DNA from: Mycobacterium sp. DL99 | GTDB lineage: Bacteria > Actinomycetota > Actinomycetes > Mycobacteriales > Mycobacteriaceae | Assembly (NCBI RefSeq): GCF_004762045.1 | Contig: NZ_SJOM01000007.1 | Location: forward strand, 3,957,008 to 4,021,007 | DNA: 64,000 nt | Direction: 5' to 3' | Shown: one piece after another, positions 26,001-33,717 of the stretch | Position numbering within the stretch: position 1 is the first letter of the stretch | Layout of the letters: the number at the start of each line of letters is the position of its first letter | Made by a program: the position numbers and the translations under genes | The notes under the pieces: generated by a model | Told to the model about the DNA's origin: nothing | Seen by the model: only the letters and a program-made list of their open reading frames with translations | Databases searched by the model: none

Positions 26001-27500
26001 ATGGCCCCCGGCAAATCCAAGACCGCGAGGTACACCGAGATCGAGCGGAAGTTCGCGGTCACCGAGAACACCGTCTCGCCGTCATTCGAGGGGCTGTCGG
26101 CCGTCGCCGAGGTAGCCCGAGCGGAAACCCAGCACCTGGATGCGGTGTATTTCGACACTCCGAATCGTGACCTCGCGGCGCACCGCATCACGTTGCGGCG
26201 CCGCACCGGCGGCCCTGATGCGGGCTGGCACCTGAAGCTTCCGGCCGGAGTCGACACCCGCACCGAGGTCCGTACGCCGCTGGGCACAGCTACTGACACC
26301 GTGCCCGAGGATCTGCGAGACATCGTGCTCGCCATCGTGCGGGACCGTCCGCTGGCCCCGGTGGCCCGGATCAGCACCCAGCGGAGCGTGGAGGTGCTGC
26401 ACGGCGCCGACGGCGTCGCCCTGGCCGAGTTCTGCGATGACCGCGTGACCGCATCGGCCACCGGCGAGGAAGCCGAGCCACAGAGCTGGCGGGAGTGGGA
26501 GCTGGAACTGCTCATCGCCGATGTGCCCGACGACCTGATGGATCGTCTGACGAACCGTCTGGCGGATGCCGGCGCGAAGCCGGCCGGGCATGGTTCGAAG
26601 CTGGCGAAGGTGCTCGGCACCGATCTGCTACCGGCACCGACTCCCCCGGCCGATCCGGTGCACCGGGCCATCGCCGAGCAGATCGAGGCGTTGCTGGTCT
26701 GGGACCGCGCGGTACGCGCGGACGCCTACGACTCGGTGCATCAGATGCGGGTGACTACCCGCAAGATCCGCAGTCTGCTGCAGGAGTCGAAGGATTCCTT
26801 CGGGCTCGACGACGACGGCTGGGTACTCGACGAGCTGCGGGCGCTGGCCGCGGTACTGGGCACGGCACGTGATGCCGAGGTCCTGGCCGAGCGCTATCAG
26901 CGCGCGCTCGACGAGATGCCTGCCGACCTGATCCGCGGTCCGGTGCGCCAGCGGCTGGTCGAGGGCGCCAACCGCCGCTACACCGCCGGCTGGCGGCGGT
27001 CCTTGTTGGCGATGTGCTCGCAGCGTTACTTCCGGCTGCTGGACGCGCTCGAGGAGATGGTCAGCGCCGACCAGCCCGAATCCGGGGACGCGTCAAAGCC
27101 TTCGGTGACCATCGACTCGGCATACAAGCGGGTTCGCAAGGCCGCGAAGACCGCTGCCGCGGCCGACAGCGATGCCGAGGCCAGCGCCGAGGAGAAGGAC
27201 GAGGCGCTACACCGAATTCGCAAGGGCGCCAAGCGGCTTCGTTATACCGCGGCGGCGACCGGAGCGGAGAAGGTCTCTGAGCGCGCCAAGAATATCCAGA
27301 CGTTGCTTGGCGATCATCAGGACAGTGTGGTGAGCAAGGCTCATCTGAGCACCCAGGCCGACGCTGCGTATGCTGCGGGCGAGGACACCTTCACCTACGG
27401 GCTGCTGTATCAACAGGAGGACGACCTGGCCCAGCACAGCCGGGCGTTGCTGCAGGATGCACTCAAGAAGCTGGACAAGGCGGTTCGCAAGACCCATTGA
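26001..27500 (+). CDS. CYTH and CHAD domain protein
   Basis: A 499-residue protein, equivalent of Rv2226. The N-terminal CYTH (triphosphate tunnel) domain starts with the diagnostic EIERKF and contains YFDTPNRDL, LRRRTGG and HLKLP, so it should bind triphosphates or polyphosphate with divalent metal. From about residue 215 a CHAD helical domain follows, with conserved His residues in SVHQMRVTTRKIRS, HRIRKGAKRLRYT and LGDHQDS; CHAD domains bind polyphosphate. The ATG at 26001 gives the normal MAPGKSKTARYTEIERKF start. Its 3' end abuts the hairpin and the left repeat of the rnpB island. Confidence 0.93.
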   Translation: MAPGKSKTARYTEIERKFAVTENTVSPSFEGLSAVAEVARAETQHLDAVYFDTPNRDLAAHRITLRRRTGGPDAGWHLKLPAGVDTRTEVRTPLGTATDTVPEDLRDIVLAIVRDRPLAPVARISTQRSVEVLHGADGVALAEFCDDRVTASATGEEAEPQSWREWELELLIADVPDDLMDRLTNRLADAGAKPAGHGSKLAKVLGTDLLPAPTPPADPVHRAIAEQIEALLVWDRAVRADAYDSVHQMRVTTRKIRSLLQESKDSFGLDDDGWVLDELRALAAVLGTARDAEVLAERYQRALDEMPADLIRGPVRQRLVEGANRRYTAGWRRSLLAMCSQRYFRLLDALEEMVSADQPESGDASKPSVTIDSAYKRVRKAAKTAAAADSDAEASAEEKDEALHRIRKGAKRLRYTAAATGAEKVSERAKNIQTLLGDHQDSVVSKAHLSTQADAAYAAGEDTFTYGLLYQQEDDLAQHSRALLQDALKKLDKAVRKTH

Positions 27501-27516
27501 GGCCCCTTACGGGGCT
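27501..27516. terminator. Hairpin between CYTH-CHAD gene and left repeat
   Basis: GGCCCC-TTAC-GGGGCT forms a 6-bp stem (with one G-U pair) right after the CYTH-CHAD stop and 2 bp before the left 28-bp repeat. There is no T-tract. In the pre-insertion arrangement it would have lain just beyond the rnpB 3' end, so it may once have ended rnpB as well. Confidence 0.45.
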
Positions 27517-27518
27517 GG

Positions 27519-27546
27519 GGCGAACGAGTTGGCCTGTAAGCCGGAT
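27519..27546. repeat. attL-like copy of the 28-bp rnpB 3'-end repeat
   Basis: These 28 bp are identical to 30771-30798, where they form the 3' end of rnpB. Sequence identity stops on both sides: the flanks differ (CTGG before, AATG after, against TGTA and TCTG at the other copy). As an isolated RNase P RNA 3' fragment with no RNA body, it is best read as the original chromosomal 3' end left behind when an element integrated into rnpB. Confidence 0.85.
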
Positions 27547-27647
27547 AATGCCCCTCAGCATTTCCGCAGGTCATACCGACTTGGTGTCGTTGATGGCAAA
27601 TAGTGGCTGGTGGGCCGAATATGCCGGTAGCAGGCAATTTTCCGGCC

Positions 27648-28004
27648 CTACTCAAGCTGCCACCAGTGGGCGCAGAGTGCTACCGTGCGTAGCACCTGCG
27701 TAGCGGAGCTGCCGCAATCAACCACCGATGGCAGTCGCTCAAGGCATACCGCAGATGGCCTAAAATAGTTGCACTGCAGTGAATTTAACTGGCGAGGCGG
27801 CATCAGCCTAAGCCTGCGGCTTCCATCAATCCGCACGATTGACTGCGACATCGGCAAGGAGATTCCCCGCTCGCCAACGTCGACCCAGAACGCCGCACCT
27901 GTTGCACAGGACTGGGAGGCGGTCATGCCGCGACATACACGGCATGTAGTCGCCTCGGCCTTAACCTCAAAGCACGTTCGGCACCCATGCGGGATACGTA
28001 TCAA
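27648..28004 (-). CDS. Doubtful small ORF with zinc-knuckle-like cysteines
   Basis: An open frame of 118 codons starting at TTG 28004. Near its N-terminus are two Cys pairs, GCRTCFEV and TTCRVCRG, spaced by 8 residues in a CxxC-x8-CxxC pattern that could bind zinc; a shorter form from an internal ATG would lose them. The remainder has no recognisable domain, codon use is unlike the surrounding core genes, and the ribosome site (GAGGTG) is weak. It could be a remnant of an element gene or a chance frame. Confidence 0.25.
   Translation of the reverse strand: MIRIPHGCRTCFEVKAEATTCRVCRGMTASQSCATGAAFWVDVGERGISLPMSQSIVRIDGSRRLRLMPPRQLNSLQCNYFRPSAVCLERLPSVVDCGSSATQVLRTVALCAHWWQLE
27686..27706 (+). 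repeat. Left arm-type repeat pair
   Basis: TGCGTAG occurs at 27686-27692 and 27697-27703, separated by 4 bp and followed by CGG. The same TGCGTAG-n4-TGCGTAG-CGG arrangement is found once more at 30710-30730 inside the other end of the island. Paired short direct repeats near each end, in the same orientation, are what tyrosine integrase arm-binding sites look like. Confidence 0.6.
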
Positions 28005-28096
28005 GACACCTCATCCATCCAGCCCCCCACCAAGTCTTCGACGAGCACCACGGCTACCACGATGACCCTCAGGGCGGCAACACCGGTGACTCTCGT

Positions 28097-28591
28097 GTGT
28101 TGTTCGAGATCGACGCTTATCTCGGTGCTGGGCGGCGCCTGTACGAGGCAATCTCGAAGGTGATGTGGAAGCACTACCACCCGTGCGGGAGGGGTCGTTG
28201 GGACTCAATGCGCTCAGCCGCTAAGGCTATTGGGTCAGGCAACTCGAAGGTGCCGGCGCAGGTTGGCGATCTGGTGGTGGATAGCTGGAACGCTCACGGC
28301 GTCAAGCTCGCGAACTATCGAAACTTTGTCGCGCATACCGGTGCTCTGTCAGAGGGCGAGACGTGCTGGTTGCGTCGCTACGATCGACGTTGGGGCGCGT
28401 CGGTGATGCTGCTCGAAAGCCCCGAGAACAAGAAGCGGGTGCCGTTGAGACCCGACGTGGGAACAGATGCACTCGCGTACTGCTACGACGTTGCTGTCCA
28501 CCTGGTAAAGCTGTGTGAGCAGGTGGCTGCAGCGGATGTCGTCGCTGGCTTTCTTGCGCACCCACCGGGCTACGACGGCCGCCCGGCGTAG
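28097..28591 (+). CDS. Island protein with HEPN-like RNxxxH motif, 5' truncated
   Basis: A helical protein of at least 164 residues from the GTG at 28097. The frame remains open and protein-like for a further 45 codons upstream (with HQVFDEHHGYHDD) but has no start codon there, so the N-terminus may have been lost. The stretch KLANYRNFVAHTGAL contains R-x4-H in a helix, as in HEPN-fold RNases and HEPN helper proteins; the flanking DAYLGAGRRLYEAI and AYCYDVAVHLVKLCEQV helices fit an all-alpha bundle. No nucleotidyltransferase partner gene is seen. HEPN is my inference from the motif; the protein may be inactive cargo of the element. Confidence 0.5.
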   Translation: MLFEIDAYLGAGRRLYEAISKVMWKHYHPCGRGRWDSMRSAAKAIGSGNSKVPAQVGDLVVDSWNAHGVKLANYRNFVAHTGALSEGETCWLRRYDRRWGASVMLLESPENKKRVPLRPDVGTDALAYCYDVAVHLVKLCEQVAAADVVAGFLAHPPGYDGRPA

Positions 28592-28828
28592 CCCCGATGG
28601 GAGGCGGCGCGGGATACCTATCGTTGATTTCCAGTTCGGGTCCATCTGCGTGCCCAGCGCCCCGAGAACGCTCGGCGGCGGACCTGAAGCTCAAACTCGC
28701 TGGACAAATGACCACCGCCCTGCGGACTGCTGGCTAGCTCCAGGCGGGCGTGCTGTCTCGTTTCTAGAGATTCGAGAGCAATCACATCCTGTCTCACCGT
28801 GCGCTTCTTCCCGAAGCGCTTTGCTCTG

Positions 28829-29920
28829 TTAGGCGAATCGCGTCATTCGACATCTGGCAAATTGCTCGACTTCTGATGTGCTGTCGGCAAGTTCGTGTGC
28901 TACGAGGCGTCCGACGGTCGCAGCAAGGGTTATCCCCGGGTGCACAACAGCCACATACAGTCCAGGTATCCCAGGAACGGGACCAATGACCGGCTCATCG
29001 TCCGCAGGCATCGGACGCCAGCCGACTGCGGCACCAAGAATGTCGACACTCGCCGATACCTCGAAGGTTCGAAGGATTTCCTCTCGAGCTTTTTCTGCGG
29101 TGTCAGTCAGGTCGCCCTGAGTCGTCTGCCCGCAGTAATCCAGAGGTACTAAGAGGGTGCCGTCAGACAGCTGGCGAACTTCGATGCTGTCGTTGGCGAC
29201 TATATGACGTACGAGCCCCGGTCGGGTACGGAGACGCACCATCACTGCCGGGCTTCCATAGACCGGCAGATGCACTCCCACCGAGGCGCATAGCTGCGCC
29301 GAGTCGGTCCCCGCCGCAACTACAGTGTGGGTTGCGTTCAGGGTCTGGGTGGGAGTTCGGGCTCCGACTACTACGTCATTCGTACGCAGTAGACGCACCG
29401 CGGGTTGTCCGACAATGACCTTCGCGCCGTGTTGTCGTGCTGCTTCAACCAGGCTTTCGGCCAGCATGACGGGTTCTACTGATCCGTCATGACTGCCAAA
29501 GCGAACGCTATCTGGCGCCGAGATCAGTTGGGGCTCAACGTGTAGAGGATTGCGTAGGGGTGCGTCGCCGCTACAGGCAAAGTAGTCGCCCCAGGTAAGC
29601 GCGCCACACCAATTAATCGAGATCGTGGGTATCTCGCGTTCCAACCGCAGAAAATCATCCCGCGCCAGCCGTCGCAGTTCCGCTGACGGGCCAGAATCGA
29701 TGGAGCGGCCTATCCAGCCGAACGAGTGCTGCGTGGCACCCATGCCAGGCAACCCCTGGTCTATCAAGGTTACGGCGAGGCCCCTGCTGGCAGCGTGATA
29801 CGCAATCGATGCGCCTGTAACTCCAGCTCCGACAACAAGTACAGACCGATCGAACTGGTTTGTGGGTGCGTTACCCACAGCGAAGTCTTCATCCCGTGTC
29901 GCAGTAACAACTAACCCCAT
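28829..29920 (-). CDS. FAD-dependent amine oxidase-like protein (DAO family)
   Basis: A 363-residue flavoprotein of the glycine/D-amino-acid oxidase family. The FAD-binding dinucleotide fold is at VLVVGAGVTGASIAYHAASRG (about 27-47), and the C-terminal part has GWRPMPADDEPVIGPVPGIPGLYVAV, the usual FAD-contact region, ending HPGITLAATVGRLVAHEL. Such enzymes oxidise sarcosine, glycine, proline-like or D-amino acids to imines with release of peroxide or reduced acceptor. Here it is the largest intact gene of the island. Its base composition is lower in GC than the core genes, supporting transfer. Confidence 0.85.
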   Translation of the reverse strand: MGLVVTATRDEDFAVGNAPTNQFDRSVLVVGAGVTGASIAYHAASRGLAVTLIDQGLPGMGATQHSFGWIGRSIDSGPSAELRRLARDDFLRLEREIPTISINWCGALTWGDYFACSGDAPLRNPLHVEPQLISAPDSVRFGSHDGSVEPVMLAESLVEAARQHGAKVIVGQPAVRLLRTNDVVVGARTPTQTLNATHTVVAAGTDSAQLCASVGVHLPVYGSPAVMVRLRTRPGLVRHIVANDSIEVRQLSDGTLLVPLDYCGQTTQGDLTDTAEKAREEILRTFEVSASVDILGAAVGWRPMPADDEPVIGPVPGIPGLYVAVVHPGITLAATVGRLVAHELADSTSEVEQFARCRMTRFA

Positions 29921-30258
29921 TCACTTGGCGCTCACCCGTACGCTCTCCTACCCGCCGAGGAAGCGCAAGCCAATTTCAGTGGCAGATGTCGGTGTCTATC
30001 GTCGGGACGTACACGTAAGTGAATAAGAGAGAAGGCACATCTCGTTCAAGTTTGCCGCCTGCCTCTTTTCTAAAGAAACGAGGCACCATCTCGTGCATCG
30101 CGACTTCCTTGGATCGCCCAGGTCGCGGTGTCTCATTTCTCGTCTCACTCCGCGCGTGTGCCTGAATCGCGCGTTGTCGGACGGCAGTGAGATAGTTCCT
30201 TGGAGGGATTACAGCTGCGACTTAAGGCTGGCGGCTGCTCGGTCCCGAACCAAAGCTC
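29921..30258. other. Non-coding stretch of the island with one hairpin
   Basis: About 340 bp between the FAD oxidoreductase start and the integrase remnant, low in GC and with no credible ORF. It contains an 11-bp stem with one mismatch, GCCTCTTTTCT / AGAAACGAGGC (30061-30084, AA loop), which could end a transcript or mark an old insertion. The missing catalytic part of the integrase is not found here. Confidence 0.5.
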
Positions 30259-30697
30259 CTACGTCGAAGACACCCAAGGTCTCTCAACATGCTCGGCTGA
30301 GCTGTCCCGGTGGACCTGTCGCTTACGCCACGCCTCCGCGTAGTCTCGGAACGTGACCTGGCCCTTAGCGGGGTCAACGTACGCGCCGGTATGCAAGTGG
30401 GAACCAAGCTCCCTCACACGTCTGTCTGTGTCGGCGCGCTTCTCGTATGACTCGGTGAGTTCCTTGCCGTCCGGGCCGACCCATCGGACACGCCACCGCC
30501 TGCCTGTGCCGTGCAGCTTGTTACACACCTGCGTGCTGGTCTGCCTGAAGTACGTCTTGTCCATGCACCAGACCGGGCCGTCTGCGTTGTCGGCGGGGGT
30601 AGAACACCTGCTCACCCTTACGGGGTGCTCGGTGCCACTGGTCCTCTACGCCTGCCCCTACGGAACGGCGTTTCACAACCGGTGCGCTCATGACCAT
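30259..30697 (-). pseudogene. Truncated, frameshifted tyrosine integrase
   Basis: Two frames together encode the N-terminal part of an actinobacterial phage/ICE-type tyrosine integrase. The first, from ATG 30697 or 30691, reads SAPVVKRRSVGAGVEDQWHRAPRKGEQVFYP. At a run of five C (reverse strand; G at 30595-30599) the frame must shift by one to continue with PADNADGPVWCMDK, RRWRVRWVGPDGKE, ADTDRRVRELGSHL and GAYVDPAKGQVTFRDYAEAW. Similarity ends at AEHVE (about 30283). The core-binding domain is incomplete and the catalytic domain with the Arg-His-Arg-Tyr residues is absent. Position 74 bp from the rnpB-side repeat is normal for an integrase gene. Not functional as it stands. Confidence 0.8.
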
Positions 30698-30709
30698 CGC
30701 ACGCCGCTC

Positions 30710-30730
30710 TGCGTAGTCTCTGCGTAGCGG
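30710..30730 (+). repeat. Right arm-type repeat pair
   Basis: TGCGTAG at 30710-30716 and 30721-30727, 4 bp apart and followed by CGG, the same layout as at 27686-27706. It lies between the integrase start and the rnpB-side 28-bp repeat, 40 bp from the latter, the normal place for an integrase arm site or a site overlapping the integrase promoter. Confidence 0.6.
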
Positions 30731-30770
30731 CGGGGCACAGTCGGCATATATTGGCAGGTAAATCGGTGTA

Positions 30771-31164
<394 letters not shown>

Positions 31165-31187
31165 CTGATCACCGTACCCTCAATCTC

Positions 31188-31640
31188 ATGTCTCAGGTGC
31201 CACCGGCACGATATTTGCTCCGCGCGAAGGACCTGGCGGATGCCCGGTACGCGGATCCGATCACCGTCGACGACCTCGCCGCGGCCGCCGGTTTGTCCCG
31301 CGCGCACTTCAGCCGGATGTTCACCCGCACCTTCGGTGAGTCCCCGCGGGCCTATCTGCAGAGCCGGCGCCTGGAGCGGGCGGCGGCGCTGCTGCGCAAC
31401 ACCGACCGTTCGGTCGCCGACATCTGCGTGATGGTCGGCCTGCACAGCGTCGGCTCGTTCACCACGAACTTCGCGCGGGTGTACGGCAAGCCTCCGGCGG
31501 CTTACCGTGCCAGCCTGCCGCCGGCCATGCTGCGCGCCCCGGTGCCCAGCTGCATCCTGGCGCGCGACACCCGGCGCCCCCATCCCAGTCGAGCCAAGAC
31601 AGCACAAACGGAGAAGACGGCGGGGCCGGACCGCACGTAG
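31188..31640 (+). CDS. AraC-family regulator, DNA-binding domain only
   Basis: A 150-residue protein made almost only of the AraC/XylS double helix-turn-helix domain: ITVDDLAAAAGLSRAHFSRMFTRTFGESPRAYL (first HTH) and SVADICVMVGLHSVGSFTTNFARVYGKPP (second). No ligand-sensing domain precedes it; a basic tail of about 45 residues follows. The ATG at 31188 is only 24 bp from the rnpB 5' end, so the two divergent promoters must overlap. A VOC gene starts 9 bp after its stop and is probably in the same operon and its target. Confidence 0.9.
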   Translation: MSQVPPARYLLRAKDLADARYADPITVDDLAAAAGLSRAHFSRMFTRTFGESPRAYLQSRRLERAAALLRNTDRSVADICVMVGLHSVGSFTTNFARVYGKPPAAYRASLPPAMLRAPVPSCILARDTRRPHPSRAKTAQTEKTAGPDRT

Positions 31641-31649
31641 CGTCGGGTC

Positions 31650-32084
31650 ATGATGAAAATCGCATACACGCATCTGTGGGTTCACGATCAGGAAGTCGCG
31701 CTGAAGTTCTGGACCGAGAAGGTCGGAATGGAAGTGCGCGAAGATGTTTCGTTCCCGGAGGAGATGGGCGACTTCCGGTGGGTCACGGTCGGTCCGCCCG
31801 GGCAGGACGATGTCGGCATCGTGCTGATGGCGGTCCCCGGCGAGCCTGTGATGGATGAGCAGACTCGCAAGCAGGTCCAGGACCTGACCGCAAAAGGCTT
31901 CGCCGGCACGGTGTTTCTGACCACCGAGGACTGCCAGAAGAGCTACGAGGAGCTGACGGCGCGCGGCGTCGAGTTCAGCGAGCCGCCCAACCAGATGCCC
32001 TACGGCATCGACTCCGGCTTCCGTGACCCGTCGGGCAACAGCATCCGGCTGACCCAGCGCACGGACATCCCCGCCACCGCTTAG
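31650..32084 (+). CDS. VOC-family (glyoxalase-like) protein
   Basis: A 144-residue vicinal-oxygen-chelate fold protein with two beta-alpha-beta-beta-beta repeats: the first contains YTHLWVHDQEVALKFWTEKVGMEVREDV, the second QKSYEELTARGVEF and FRDPSGNSIRL with the likely metal-ligand region. Members include glyoxalases, dioxygenases and antibiotic-sequestering proteins; which applies here is unknown. Follows the AraC gene closely and is probably controlled by it. Confidence 0.88.
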   Translation: MMKIAYTHLWVHDQEVALKFWTEKVGMEVREDVSFPEEMGDFRWVTVGPPGQDDVGIVLMAVPGEPVMDEQTRKQVQDLTAKGFAGTVFLTTEDCQKSYEELTARGVEFSEPPNQMPYGIDSGFRDPSGNSIRLTQRTDIPATA

Positions 32085-32095
32085 CCATTGGCCTT

Positions 32096-32130
32096 GCGGC
32101 GGCGGGGGCCGCCCGTCAACGCCGCCGCAG
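32096..32130. terminator. GC-rich hairpin between convergent genes
   Basis: TGCGGCGGCG (32096-32105) can pair with CGCCGCCGCA (32121-32130) over 10 bp. It lies between the VOC stop and the end of the convergent fusion gene, overlapping the last codons of the latter. No T-tract, so a terminator role is only inferred. Confidence 0.4.
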
Positions 32131-33666
32131 CACCATCACGTTGTCGATCAGGGTGCCGCGCTGCCCGTCCGGGCCGGTCGCCTCTCGCTCATCGGTACCC
32201 ACCCGGACTCGTTCCCATTGCGCCTCATCGAGGTTCAGCGAGTCGACCACAGAGTCGGCACTGGGAAACGCGAACCTGCGGACATGCTCGGGAGCCCAGG
32301 GCGGCGCGGCCCCGTGATCGACGATGACCAGCAGACCGCCGGGGGCCACGGCACCGGCGGCCCGACGCAGCAGGCCGGCGCGGTCCATCGCGATCGGTGA
32401 CTGGAGGAATTGGGCCGAGACCAGGTCGAAGCGGCCGTCCGGGAGGCTCTCGGACAGGTCGTGGCGTTCGAACGTGATGCGGTCCGCCACGCCCCGCTCC
32501 CGCGCCTCGGCGGCAGCGCGGGCGAGCGCGGTGTCGGAGACGTCGACGCCCGTGACCTGCCAGCCCTTCTCGGCCAGCCACACGGAGTCACCGCCCTCGC
32601 CGCAGCCGAGATCCAGCGCCCGCCCGACGGGTAGATCCGCGGCGATCTTGGCCAGTTGGGCGTTGACCCGTCCACTCCAGATACGGCCGCGCTGCCCGTA
32701 ATGCCGTTCCCAGTACTGCGCGGTGACGGCCGTCTGAGCGGGCCACGGCGGCACCGGGAGCCCGACGTCTTCGCCGAGCAGGTACTGCACGACAGCGGCA
32801 CCGGCCTGGCTGCCCGACGCCACCGCCGCGGCCACCTGCGGCGTCTGGGCACTCAGGTCACCTGCGGCGAACAGCCCGGGCACCGACGTGCGGGCGAACG
32901 GGTCGACGACGAGGGCGTCCGCGGCGAAGGGCCCGGGCGCCGAGACGGCGCCGAGTTGCGCTGCCAACGGTGAGCGTTGATGCAGTGTGGCGGCGACGAG
33001 TGCGCCGCGCCTGGCCAATCGGGTGCCGTCGGCGAATTCGACGGCCGCCAGTGCGCCGTCCTGTGCGACGAATCGGGCGATCGGGCGCTCGTCGACGCCG
33101 ATTCCGGCCGCGTCCAACTGCTTGACCTGGGCGTCATCCAGCCCGCCGTCACCGTCGGTGAGCACCACCAGATCCTCGGTCCAACCGCGCAGCATCAGTG
33201 CCGAGTGCACGGCGCGATCCCCCTGCGCGACGACCGCGAGCGGTGCGTCGCGCATCTCCCAGCCATGGCAGAACGGGCAGTGGAAAACTGAAGCACCCCA
33301 AAGCTCTTCGAGTCCGGCGATGTTCGGTGTCCGGTATTCCATGCCGGTGGCCAGCAGCACCGTCCTGGCCTGCTCGCGGGTTCCGTCGGCCAGCTCGAGT
33401 GCGAATCCCGGCTCCCCACCCGCGACTGCGCCGGTGCGGACCTCCACCGTGGGGTAGACGGCCAGCTCGGCGCGGCCCGCCGCATAGAGTTCGGCGGGCG
33501 GGCGGCCGTCGCTGCCCAGCAGGCCGCCGATTCCGTGTGCGGCCAGGTTGCTCTGATTCCCCGCGTCGACGAGCAGTACCCGGCGCCGGGCCCGGCCCAG
33601 TACCAGCGCCGCACTCAGGCCGGCTGCCCCGCCTCCGACGATGACGCAATCCCAGATGTTGTCCAT
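32116..33666 (-). CDS. Thioredoxin-reductase-like oxidoreductase fused to SAM methyltransferase
   Basis: A 516-residue fusion. Residues 1 to about 300 form a thioredoxin-reductase-type FAD/NAD(P)H enzyme: VIVGGGAAGLSAAL at the N-terminus, the redox Cys pair in HCPFCHGWE (about 130), and FAAGDLSAQTPQVAAA near the FAD-binding end. From about 305 a class I methyltransferase follows: YWERHYGQ, then DLGCGEGGDSVWLAEKGW (SAM loop) and VTGVDVSDTAL, as in TehB-like enzymes. A combination of thiol redox and methylation suggests detoxification of a thiol, disulfide or chalcogen oxyanion. The ATG at 33666 is used; it is divergent from an XRE-cupin regulator with an inverted repeat between. Confidence 0.92.
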   Translation of the reverse strand: MDNIWDCVIVGGGAAGLSAALVLGRARRRVLLVDAGNQSNLAAHGIGGLLGSDGRPPAELYAAGRAELAVYPTVEVRTGAVAGGEPGFALELADGTREQARTVLLATGMEYRTPNIAGLEELWGASVFHCPFCHGWEMRDAPLAVVAQGDRAVHSALMLRGWTEDLVVLTDGDGGLDDAQVKQLDAAGIGVDERPIARFVAQDGALAAVEFADGTRLARRGALVAATLHQRSPLAAQLGAVSAPGPFAADALVVDPFARTSVPGLFAAGDLSAQTPQVAAAVASGSQAGAAVVQYLLGEDVGLPVPPWPAQTAVTAQYWERHYGQRGRIWSGRVNAQLAKIAADLPVGRALDLGCGEGGDSVWLAEKGWQVTGVDVSDTALARAAAEARERGVADRITFERHDLSESLPDGRFDLVSAQFLQSPIAMDRAGLLRRAAGAVAPGGLLVIVDHGAAPPWAPEHVRRFAFPSADSVVDSLNLDEAQWERVRVGTDEREATGPDGQRGTLIDNVMVLRRR

Positions 33667-33687
33667 GCCTTCGAGCTTGCCCAATCA

Positions 33688-33717
33688 CATGGCAAAGTGC
33701 CAAGCTGTTTTGCCATG
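33688..33717. promoter_or_regulatory. Operator between fusion gene and XRE-cupin regulator
   Basis: The 48-bp divergent region contains CATGGCAAA (33688-33696) and its exact complement TTTGCCATG (33709-33717), 12 bp apart; the right arm includes the regulator's start codon. A further overlapping inverted repeat, TGGCA-AAG-TGCCA (33690-33702), gives three related half-sites. This is the likely binding site of the XRE-cupin protein for control of both genes. Confidence 0.7.

Larger units (their letters stand above)
27547..28096. other. Mostly non-coding left arm of the island
   Basis: About 550 bp with no gene that I can support firmly. It holds the left arm-type repeat pair (27686-27706), a short palindrome CACTGCAGTG (27772-27781) next to an AT-rich TAAAATAGTT stretch that could be a promoter, a weak reverse-strand ORF with a CxxC pair, and the 5' extension of the HEPN-like ORF, which stays open back to a stop at 27962 without any start codon. 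Confidence 0.5.

Noticed and set aside
27769..28065. Forward ORF of 98 codons in the left arm of the island
   Set aside because: No ribosome site and no recognisable sequence; it overlaps two other weak frames in a low-GC stretch.
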